The translations under genes were made by a program, and so were the position numbers. A stretch of DNA of 64,000 bases from Luteimonas rhizosphaerae (GTDB lineage Bacteria > Pseudomonadota > Gammaproteobacteria > Xanthomonadales > Xanthomonadaceae), in the NCBI RefSeq assembly GCF_002849595.1, contig NZ_NRQR01000011.1, positions 18,061 through 82,060 of the forward strand, written 5' to 3'. Shown here piece by piece: positions 16,920 to 24,016 of this stretch. Every line of letters begins with the position of its first letter. Within the stretch, counting starts at the first letter, position 1. A model generated the notes under the pieces. The model saw nothing but the letters and a program-made list of their open reading frames with translations. It was not told the origin of the DNA and did no database searches.

Positions 16920-17627
16920 CTAGCGCTTGGCAGGCTTCTTCGCGGCGCGCTTCGGGGGCGGCGCGGCGGGCGCGGCGAGCCGGGTGGTTTTGCCCTGGGC
17001 GGCGCTCTCCTCGCCGTGCAGGGTGAGCAGCGAGGCCATCAGCTGTTCGTCCGCGCTCGAGCAGACGCCGAGCAGCAGCACCTCGTCGCACCCTTCGGCT
17101 GCGATGTAGGCGTGGCCCATGTTCGAGTCGATGTACACGCCTTCGCCGGTCTCGAGCACCAGGGGATCGTAGAACTCGGTGTGCACCTCCATGCGGCCTT
17201 CGAGCACGTGGATGTATTCCTCGCCGGAATGCCGCACCAGCGCGCCGAACTCGGCGATGGTCTTGGCGCGCACCCGGGTGAGTACGGGAATCATGCGTTT
17301 GCGCCGCAGTTCCGGGCACAAGTAGTAGTAGTCGTAGTTGGGCGTGGTGACGCGGATCGCGTCGTCGACGCGGCCGACGCTGCGGCGCGCGGTGACCGGG
17401 GGATCCGGCGCCTCGGCCTGCTCGGCGAACAGCTCGGACATGCGCAGGTTGAGGCGCTGGCTGAGCTGCAGCAGCTTGTCGTAGGTCAGCGTCAGCCGGT
17501 CGTGTTCGACCTTCGACAGGGTCGACAGGGGAATGCCGGAATGCGCGCTCATCTGCTTGAGCGTCCAGCCCTTGCGGGCGCGCAGCGCGCGCAGCAGGCC
17601 GCCGATGGTGGGGTGTGGCGCTGTCAT
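16920..17627 (-). CDS. XRE-family regulator with cupin domain
   Basis: 235 residues. The N-terminal helix-turn-helix (about 8-65) includes KGWTLKQMSAHSGIPLSTLS, the standard XRE/Cro recognition region. The C-terminal cupin (about 105-190) includes HSGEEYIHVLEGRMEVH and METGEGVYIDSNMGHAY-like strands. The tail is a Lys/Ala/Pro-rich extension (PPPKRAAKKPAKR) that could add DNA affinity. This is the architecture of PuuR-type regulators that sense small catabolic ligands. It is transcribed away from the serine-hydrolase/dgcA operon, with the palindromic promoter at 17749-17786 between them, making it the obvious candidate to bind both copies of that element. Confidence 0.9.
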   Translation of the reverse strand: MTAPHPTIGGLLRALRARKGWTLKQMSAHSGIPLSTLSKVEHDRLTLTYDKLLQLSQRLNLRMSELFAEQAEAPDPPVTARRSVGRVDDAIRVTTPNYDYYYLCPELRRKRMIPVLTRVRAKTIAEFGALVRHSGEEYIHVLEGRMEVHTEFYDPLVLETGEGVYIDSNMGHAYIAAEGCDEVLLLGVCSSADEQLMASLLTLHGEESAAQGKTTRLAAPAAPPPKRAAKKPAKR

Positions 17628-17748
17628 CCTTCTCGGGTCCGTTCGTGTTCTCTACGGGATCATCATCGCCGCAGCAGGCGACGGGTGGGAAGGCGCGGTG
17701 CCGGTCCCGGCACTGCGCACGGGCTCGACATGGGGACTTCCGGCACGG

Positions 17749-17786
17749 TTGACAATTCTCTGATTGGGATCACTATCGCCAATCAG
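17749..17786 (+). promoter_or_regulatory. Promoter with palindromic operator, copy 1
   Basis: TTGACA (17749-17754) is a perfect -35 box. Starting six bases after it, a 27-bp dyad has exact 8-bp arms CTGATTGG and CCAATCAG (17760-17786) lying over the expected -10 region, which itself matches poorly (CACTAT). The first 24 bases (17749-17772) are identical to 23955-23978 upstream of the TonB receptor. A repressor bound here would block polymerase. The ATG of the serine hydrolase is 20 bp downstream. Confidence 0.75.
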
Positions 17787-17805
17787 GACAAATCGGGGCG
17801 GTGCC

Positions 17806-19833
17806 ATGCGCGTGAAACCACTATGCCTGTTCGCCGGACTGCTCGCGGCCGGCCTGGCCCTTGCGGCGCCACAGGAAGCGGCGATCCCACCCGCGCCCGC
17901 GACCGCGCCCCTGCCGACATCGGATCAACCCTCGGCGCCGCCCGCCGCGGTGACGACGGCACCCGGGGCGCCGGACGGCGCGCCGGTCCTGACGCGCGCC
18001 GATGCCGAAGCCTGGCTGGATGGTTTCTTCCCTTACGCGCTGGCGGCGGGCGACATCGCCGGCGCCGTCGTCGTGGTGGTCAAGGACGGCGAGGTGCTGC
18101 TGCAGAAGGGCTACGGCCACGCCGACATCGCCAAGGGCACGCCGGTCGACCCCGCGGCTACGCTGTTCCGGCCGGGCTCGGTGTCCAAGCTGTTCACCTG
18201 GACGGCGGTGATGCAGCTGGTCGAGCAGGGCAAACTCGATCTCGACGCCGACGTCAACCAGTACCTCGATTTCGAGATCCCGGCGCGCGACGGCACGCCG
18301 CTCACGCTGCGCCAGGCGATGACCCACACCACCGGCTTCGAGGAGCAGGTCCGCGCGCTGATCACCGCCGACGTCGACGAAGTGACGCCGCTCGGCGTCG
18401 CGCTGAAGCACTGGGTGCCCGAGCGCATCCATGTGCCGGGCGCCACGCCGGCCTATTCGAACTACGCGACCGCGCTGGCCGGCTACATCGTCGAGCGCGT
18501 GTCGGGCGAGTCCTTCGACGACTACGTCGAGCGCCACATCTTCCAGCCGCTGGGCATGGCGCATTCGAGCTTCCGCCAACCGCTGCCGGCACCGCTGCTG
18601 GCGGCCATGTCCGCGGGCTACGCCCAGGCATCCGACGGCGAGGCCAAGCCCTACGAATTCATCAGTCTCGCACCGGCCGGCAGTCTCGCCGCGACCGGCA
18701 GCGACATGGGCCGCTTCATGATCGCGCACCTGCAGGACGGCGCGTTCGGCGATGCGCGCATCCTCAGCGCGGACACCGCGCGGCAGATGCACGCGACCGG
18801 CCAGGCATCGGTCGGCCCGCTCAACCGGATGATGCTCGGCTTCTACGAAACCTCGGTCAACGGCCATCGCGCGATCTCGCACGGCGGCGACACGCAGTGG
18901 TTCCACAGCGACCTGCAGCTGTTCCTCGACGACGGCATCGGCCTGTTCGTGTCGATGAACAGCGCCGGGCGCGACGGCGCCACCGGCCACATCCGTTACG
19001 CCCTGTCGCGCGGCTTCGCCGACCGCTATCTGCCCGGACCGCCGGCCGCGACAGCGGGCGTGCCGGAGGCCGATGCCAAGGCGCATGCACAGCAGCTCGC
19101 CGGCACCTACACCAGCAGCCGGCGGCCCGACAGCAATTTCCTCTCGCTGGCCAACATGATCGGACCGGTCAAGGTGGCGGCGAACGACGACGGCACGATC
19201 AGCGTGGCGATGGCGACCACTGCGGGCGGCGCGCCGAAGCGCTGGCGCGAAGTCGCGCCCTACGTGTGGCAGGACACCGCCAGCACCGACCGGCTGGCGG
19301 CGGACGTCGTCGACGGCGAGGTGCTGCGTTTCAGCATGGAACCCTATGCCCCGATCATGGTGTTCGAGCGCGTGGCGGCGTGGCGGGGGGTGGCGATGCC
19401 GCTGCTGGTCGCGAGCCTCGTCGTGCTGCTCCTGACCGTCGTCGCGTGGCCGGTGTCGGCCCTGGTCCGGCGCTACTACGGCGCGCCCTACCGGCTGACC
19501 GGCACCGACGCGCGCGCGCATCGCCTGGTGCGCATCGCCGCGCTGCTGGTGTTGCTGGCGATGGGCGCGGCGCTGGCGCTCGTCGTCGGCATGCTGAGCA
19601 AGCTGGAGATGACCAGCCCGGATACCGATGGCCTGATCATCGCCATGCGCCTGTTCGCCACCGTGGTGCTGCCGCTCGGCGCGGCGGTCGCGGTCTGGAA
19701 CGCCTGGCAGGCGCTGCGCGGCAGGCGCCGGGTGCTGGCCAAGCTGTGGGCGGTGGTGCTCGCGCTGGCCTGCCTGTTCGTGCTGTGGATCGGCGTCACC
19801 CATCACGTGATCGGCTTCGGCGCGAACTACTGA
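17806..19833 (+). CDS. SxxK serine hydrolase with C-terminal membrane domain
   Basis: 675 residues. A signal peptide (MRVKPLCLFAGLLAAGLALA) is followed by a Pro/Ala linker to about residue 60. The beta-lactamase/DD-peptidase fold has SVSK (Ser125 to Lys128, nucleophile and base), YSN (217-219) and HGG (359-361, the third motif). After a C-terminal beta domain, about four hydrophobic segments (510-540, 565-590, 605-625, 640-665) anchor it in the inner membrane with the catalytic domain outside. Family members are D-aminopeptidases, D-stereospecific amidases, esterases or penicillin-binding-like enzymes. Its place first in a D-glutamate-type operon argues for peptidase activity on D-residues. 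Starting at ATG 17806 gives the signal peptide. Confidence 0.85.
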   Translation: MRVKPLCLFAGLLAAGLALAAPQEAAIPPAPATAPLPTSDQPSAPPAAVTTAPGAPDGAPVLTRADAEAWLDGFFPYALAAGDIAGAVVVVVKDGEVLLQKGYGHADIAKGTPVDPAATLFRPGSVSKLFTWTAVMQLVEQGKLDLDADVNQYLDFEIPARDGTPLTLRQAMTHTTGFEEQVRALITADVDEVTPLGVALKHWVPERIHVPGATPAYSNYATALAGYIVERVSGESFDDYVERHIFQPLGMAHSSFRQPLPAPLLAAMSAGYAQASDGEAKPYEFISLAPAGSLAATGSDMGRFMIAHLQDGAFGDARILSADTARQMHATGQASVGPLNRMMLGFYETSVNGHRAISHGGDTQWFHSDLQLFLDDGIGLFVSMNSAGRDGATGHIRYALSRGFADRYLPGPPAATAGVPEADAKAHAQQLAGTYTSSRRPDSNFLSLANMIGPVKVAANDDGTISVAMATTAGGAPKRWREVAPYVWQDTASTDRLAADVVDGEVLRFSMEPYAPIMVFERVAAWRGVAMPLLVASLVVLLLTVVAWPVSALVRRYYGAPYRLTGTDARAHRLVRIAALLVLLAMGAALALVVGMLSKLEMTSPDTDGLIIAMRLFATVVLPLGAAVAVWNAWQALRGRRRVLAKLWAVVLALACLFVLWIGVTHHVIGFGANY

Positions 19834-19896
19834 CGCTCCCGCGTGCCGGCGGCGTTGGCCGCCGGCGCTCCGCCCATGTCCTGACGAGGTGCGCGC

Positions 19897-20907
19897 GTGA
19901 CTGCCGAGCCGGTCGAACTCGAGTTGCACAACGAACCCCTGCCGATGTCCGCGCCGTTCCGGATCGCCGGGCACGTGTTCGAGGCGATGCCGGCCACCGT
20001 GGTGACCCTGCGCGCCGGCGAGCATGTCGGACGCGGCGAAGGCGCCGGTGTGTACTACACGGGCGATCAACCGGACACGATGCTGGCCACGCTGGAGGCG
20101 ATGCGGCCCCGCATCGAGGCGGGGCTCGATCGCGCGACGCTGCGCACGCTGCTGCCCGCCGGCGGCGCCCGCAATGCGCTCGACGCGGCGTTGTGGGAAC
20201 TCGAAGCGCAGCGCAGCGGCGTGCCGGTCTGGCGGCTCGCCGGGCTCGAACGCGTGCGGCCGCTGCTCACCACCTTCACCGTCGGCGCCGACGCCCCCGA
20301 CGTCATGGCCGATCGCGCCGCGGCCTACACGCAGGCGCGTGCGCTGAAGCTGAAGCTGACCGGCGACGCGGACCTCGACGCGGCGCGCGTCCGCGCGGTG
20401 CGCGCGCGCTGCCCGGCGGCGTGGATCGGCGTCGATGCCAACCAGGGCTACGACGGCGCATCGCTGCCGGCCCTGCTGCCGGCGCTGCTGGAAGCGGGCG
20501 TGGCGCTGCTGGAGCAGCCCTGCGTCCGCGACCGCGAACACGAACTCGACGGCATCGCGCGCGCACTGCCGTTCGCCGCCGACGAAAGCATCCTCGATCT
20601 CGCCGAACTCGAAGCGCGCCACCACCACTTCGACGTCATCAACATCAAGCTCGACAAGTGCGGCGGCCTGACCGAAGGGCTGCTGATGGCGCACCGCGCG
20701 CGCGCGCTCGGCAAGCAGGTCATGGTCGGCAACATGTGCGGCACCAGTCTGGCGGCGGCGCCCGCGTTCGTGCTCGGCCAGTTCTGCGACGTGGTGGATC
20801 TGGACGGCCCGATCTTCCTCAAACAGGACCGCACGCCGTCGGTGCGTTACAGCGACGGCCACATCTGGTGCGGCGACGAGGTCTGGGGGCCGTCGGCGAC
20901 GGCATGA
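19897..20907 (+). CDS. dgcA: Enolase-superfamily dipeptide epimerase / N-acetyl-D-glutamate racemase (DgcA-like)
   Basis: 336 residues of the muconate-lactonizing subgroup. All catalytic elements are present: KLKLTG (Lys151, Lys153), VDANQGY (Asp180), LLEQPC (Glu206), ADES (Asp229/Glu230) and NIKLDKCGG (Lys251). This is the two-lysine, three-acid set of Ala-Glu epimerases. The family includes L-Ala-D/L-Glu epimerase and DgcA, which racemises N-acetyl-D-glutamate. A dgcN homologue 5.5 kb downstream in the same cluster favours the DgcA role, but L-Ala-D-Glu epimerisation of murein peptides is also plausible. GTG start behind GACGAGG. The stop overlaps the transporter start (ATGA). Confidence 0.88.
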   Translation: MTAEPVELELHNEPLPMSAPFRIAGHVFEAMPATVVTLRAGEHVGRGEGAGVYYTGDQPDTMLATLEAMRPRIEAGLDRATLRTLLPAGGARNALDAALWELEAQRSGVPVWRLAGLERVRPLLTTFTVGADAPDVMADRAAAYTQARALKLKLTGDADLDAARVRAVRARCPAAWIGVDANQGYDGASLPALLPALLEAGVALLEQPCVRDREHELDGIARALPFAADESILDLAELEARHHHFDVINIKLDKCGGLTEGLLMAHRARALGKQVMVGNMCGTSLAAAPAFVLGQFCDVVDLDGPIFLKQDRTPSVRYSDGHIWCGDEVWGPSATA

Positions 20908-22166
20908 GCAGCGTCGCCGACAAGACCTGGTTCGGTCAGCCACGCGGGCTGACGATCCTGTTCTTGACCAACATGTGGGAGCTGTTCTCCTACTACGGCA
21001 TGCGCACGCTGCTGGTCTATTACATGACCAAGCAGTTGCTGTTCGCGCAGGAAAAGGCGTCCTTCATCTACGGCGCGTACACGGCGATGGCGTACTTCAC
21101 GCCGATCCTCGGCGGCGCCATCGCCGACCGCTGGCTGGGCAAGCGCAACGCGGTGATCATCGGCGGCAGCATCATGGCCTTCGGCCATTTCGTAATGGCG
21201 TTCGAGCCGACGTTCTACATCGCGCTGGCGACCATCGCGCTCGGCAACGGCCTGTTCCTGCCCAGCCTGCCGAGCCAGATCAACGATCTCTACGCCGCCG
21301 ACGATCCCCGCCGCGGCCGCGCCTACAACGTCTACTACGTCGGCCTGAACATCGGCGGCTTCATGGCGCCGCTGGTGTGCGGCACGCTGGGCGAGGTCTA
21401 CGGCTGGCACTACGGCTTCGGCGCCGCCGGCATCGGCATGTTCATCGGTCTGCTGATCTACGTGTTCGGCCGCCGCTACCTGCCGCCCGAGCCGGCGCGC
21501 GGCGTGGCGCGCGTCGTGGATGCGCAGGCGGTGCGCGGCAACCATCGCAAGGTGTGGCTGCTGCTGCTCGGCGTCGGGATCGCGGCGACCATCTTCCGCG
21601 GTGCCTACGAGCAGGTCGGCAACACGCTGCCGCTGCTGATCGACACCGGTGTGGACCGGGTGGTCGCAGGCTTCACCATTCCGATGACGTGGTTCCAGTC
21701 GCTCAATCCGCTGCTGGTGATCAGCATGACGCCGTTGCTGCTGCTGCACTGGCGGCGCCGCGCCGAGGCCGGACAGGAAACCGCGCCTGCGCTGCGCATG
21801 GCGATCGGCGCGCTGATCGTGGCGGGTGCCTACGTGCTGCTGGCCGCGGTGACGGCCGTCGCTGGCGACACCCGCATCGGCTGGCTGTGGCTGGTCGCGT
21901 TCTTCGTGATCCTGACGCTCGGCGAGCTCTACATCCTGCCGACCGGCCTCGGCCTGTTCGCCAGGCTCGCGCCGCCGCGACTGGGCGCGACCACGGTGGC
22001 CTCGTGGTTCCTCGCGGTCTTCAGCGGCAGTCTGCTGGCGGGCCTGGTCGGCACGCTGTGGTCGAAAGCCAGCCATTCCGGCTTCTTCCTGCTGCTCGCC
22101 GGCCTGGCCGTCGTGGCCGCCGCCTTGCTGTGGCGCCTGGATCGCCCGATCCGCGCGCTGCGATGA
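20904..22166 (+). CDS. POT/PTR-type MFS oligopeptide transporter
   Basis: A 420-residue inner-membrane protein of about 12 helices. It opens with ILFLTNMWELFSYYGMRTLL, the first-helix signature of proton-dependent oligopeptide transporters, and has GGAIADRWLGKRNAVI as the loop 2-3 motif. The usual E-x-x-E-R-F-x-Y-Y-G reads W-E-L-F-S-Y-Y-G here, so the proton-coupling arginine position is changed. It may use a different ligand or coupling. Its start overlaps the dgcA stop, so the two are translationally coupled. Import of a di- or tripeptide, or an N-acyl amino acid, for the DgcA pathway is the likely role. Confidence 0.87.
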   Translation: MSSVADKTWFGQPRGLTILFLTNMWELFSYYGMRTLLVYYMTKQLLFAQEKASFIYGAYTAMAYFTPILGGAIADRWLGKRNAVIIGGSIMAFGHFVMAFEPTFYIALATIALGNGLFLPSLPSQINDLYAADDPRRGRAYNVYYVGLNIGGFMAPLVCGTLGEVYGWHYGFGAAGIGMFIGLLIYVFGRRYLPPEPARGVARVVDAQAVRGNHRKVWLLLLGVGIAATIFRGAYEQVGNTLPLLIDTGVDRVVAGFTIPMTWFQSLNPLLVISMTPLLLLHWRRRAEAGQETAPALRMAIGALIVAGAYVLLAAVTAVAGDTRIGWLWLVAFFVILTLGELYILPTGLGLFARLAPPRLGATTVASWFLAVFSGSLLAGLVGTLWSKASHSGFFLLLAGLAVVAAALLWRLDRPIRALR

Positions 22167-22197
22167 TCTGCTTCATCCCGCACAGGAGTTTTCCGCC

Positions 22198-23910
22198 ATG
22201 CCGCGTCTAACGCTCGCCCTGCTGCCGCTCGCCCTCGCCGCCTGCAGCACCGCGCCGGTGGTCGACAAGCCCGCGCAGTACGACCTGCTGATCCGCAACG
22301 GCCTGGTCTACGACGGCAGTGGCGCGCCGCCGCAGCGCGTCGACGTGGCCGTGCGTGGCGACCGCATCGCGGCGTTGCTGCCGCCGGGCAGCGGCGCGGC
22401 CGCCGACAAGACGCTCGACGCGCAGGGTCGCGCGGTCTCCCCGGGCTTCATCAACACCCTGAGCTGGGCGACCGAATCGCTGATCGTCGACGGCCGCGGC
22501 ATCAGCGATACCAAGCAGGGCATCACCCTGGAAATGTTCGGCGAAGGCTGGTCGATGGGCCCGGTCAACGCGCGCATGAAGGCCGATGCACTCAAGCAGC
22601 AGGGCGACCTCCGCTACGACATCCCGTGGACCTCGTTCGGCGGCTACCTCGAGTTCCTCGAGCAGCGCGGCATCACGCCGAACGTCGCCTCGTTCGTCGG
22701 TGCGACCACGGTGCGCATCCACGAACTCGGCGAAGACGACGTCACCCCGACGCCCGTGCAGCTCGCTGGCATGCAGGACGTGGTGCGCCAGGCGATGCGC
22801 GAAGGTGCGCTCGGCGTCGGCAGCTCGCTGATCTATCCGCCGGCGACGTTCGCCGACACCGCCGAACTCATTGCGCTGGCGCAGGCGGCCGCGGAATCGG
22901 GCGGGGGTTATGTCTCGCACATGCGCAGCGAGGCCGACCGCTTTCTCGAGGCGCTCGACGAGACCATCGCCATCGCCCGCGCCACCGGCCAGCGCGCCGG
23001 CGTGTACCACCTCAAGGCCGCGGGCGAGCAGAACTGGCCGAAGATGGCGCAGGCCATCGCCCGGATCGAAGCCGCGCGCGCCGAAGGCCTGCAGGTCAGC
23101 GCCGACATGTACGCCTACACCGCCGGCGGCACCGGCCTGACCGCGAGCCTGCCGCCGTGGGTCCAGGCCGGCGGCCACGACGCGATGATCGCGCGGCTGC
23201 GCGACCCCGCCATCCGCGCGCGCGTGCTGGCGGACATGCGCGCGCCCGGCGTCGACTGGGAAAACCTGCGGCTGCTGGCGGGCTCCGACGAACGCCTGCT
23301 GCTGCTCGACTTCCGCAGCGCGGCGCTCAAGCCGCTCAGCGGCCGTACCCTGGCCGACGTCGCGCGCGAACGCGGCACCTCGCCGGAAGACACCGCGATC
23401 GACCTGATCGTCGAGGACGATTCCCGGATCGGCACCGCGTACTTCCTGATGAGCGAAGCGAACGTCGAGCTCGGGCTGAAACAGCCGTGGGTCAGCCTGG
23501 GATCGGACGCGGAATCGTCGGCGCCCGAAGGCGTATTCCTCACGTCCAGCACGCATCCGCGCGGCTACGGCAACGTCGCGCGCTTCCTCGGGCACTACGT
23601 GCGCGACCGCAAGCTGATGCCGCTGGAGGAGGGCATCCATCGCCTGACCGGACTGCCGGCCGCGAACTGGAAACTCGCCGATCGCGGCTGCCTGCGCCCC
23701 GGCTGCTACGCCGACATCGTGGTGTTCGACCCGGCCACGATCATCGACCACGCGACCTACGACGCTCCCCGGCAGTACGCGGCCGGCGTCGGCGAAGTTT
23801 TCGTCAACGGCGTCCAGGTGCTGCGCGATGGCGAACACACCGGCGCCACACCGGGGCGCGTGGTGCGCGGCCCGGGCTGGCAACCGTCGACGGCTGCCGC
23901 TGGCGAGTGA
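22198..23910 (+). CDS. D-aminoacylase-like amidohydrolase lipoprotein lacking the HxH motif
   Basis: 570 residues. Lipoprotein signal MPRLTLALLPLALAAC (Cys16). It is clearly homologous to N-acyl-D-amino-acid deacylases: LLIRNGLVYDGSG, GYVSHMRSEADRF (His241), GVYHLKAAG (His271), LGSDAESSAPEG (Asp437) and the C-terminal ADIVVFDPATIIDHATY. The metal-binding HxH after PGFI is replaced by PGFINTLSWATES (82-94). The alpha metal site is therefore incomplete, and only the site using the later histidines may remain. Periplasmic N-deacylation of D-residues, or a changed reaction, would both fit. AGGAG ribosome-binding site. It follows the transporter by 31 bp. Confidence 0.85.
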   Translation: MPRLTLALLPLALAACSTAPVVDKPAQYDLLIRNGLVYDGSGAPPQRVDVAVRGDRIAALLPPGSGAAADKTLDAQGRAVSPGFINTLSWATESLIVDGRGISDTKQGITLEMFGEGWSMGPVNARMKADALKQQGDLRYDIPWTSFGGYLEFLEQRGITPNVASFVGATTVRIHELGEDDVTPTPVQLAGMQDVVRQAMREGALGVGSSLIYPPATFADTAELIALAQAAAESGGGYVSHMRSEADRFLEALDETIAIARATGQRAGVYHLKAAGEQNWPKMAQAIARIEAARAEGLQVSADMYAYTAGGTGLTASLPPWVQAGGHDAMIARLRDPAIRARVLADMRAPGVDWENLRLLAGSDERLLLLDFRSAALKPLSGRTLADVARERGTSPEDTAIDLIVEDDSRIGTAYFLMSEANVELGLKQPWVSLGSDAESSAPEGVFLTSSTHPRGYGNVARFLGHYVRDRKLMPLEEGIHRLTGLPAANWKLADRGCLRPGCYADIVVFDPATIIDHATYDAPRQYAAGVGEVFVNGVQVLRDGEHTGATPGRVVRGPGWQPSTAAAGE

Positions 23911-23954
23911 CGGCACGCCTGCGGGCCACGCCTGCCGCTTATTTTCCGGACGTG

Positions 23955-23992
23955 TTGACAATTCTCTGATTGGGATCATGATCCCTGATCAG
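23955..23992 (+). promoter_or_regulatory. Promoter with palindromic operator, copy 2
   Basis: TTGACA (23955-23960) plus the next 18 bases repeat copy 1 exactly. The dyad at 23966-23992 is symmetric around GGGATCATGATCCC with outer arms CTGAT and ATCAG, two mismatched pairs short of perfect. A 4/6 -10 match (CATGAT) lies inside it. It starts a second transcript for the TonB receptor, dgcN, the YkvI-type transporter and the second serine hydrolase, tying them to copy 1. Confidence 0.75.
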
Positions 23993-24016
23993 GATAATCG
24001 TCTGGGGAGACAACCG

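Noticed and set aside
17821..20943. Reverse-strand open frame of about 1,040 codons
   Set aside because: A shadow of the serine hydrolase and dgcA, His/Arg/Asp-rich and without recognisable motifs.
16827..22166. A single forward open frame of almost 1,800 codons
   Set aside because: It runs antisense through the XRE-cupin gene and across the serine hydrolase and dgcA in the wrong frame. Only its last part, from 20904, is a real gene (the transporter). High GC keeps the rest free of stops.
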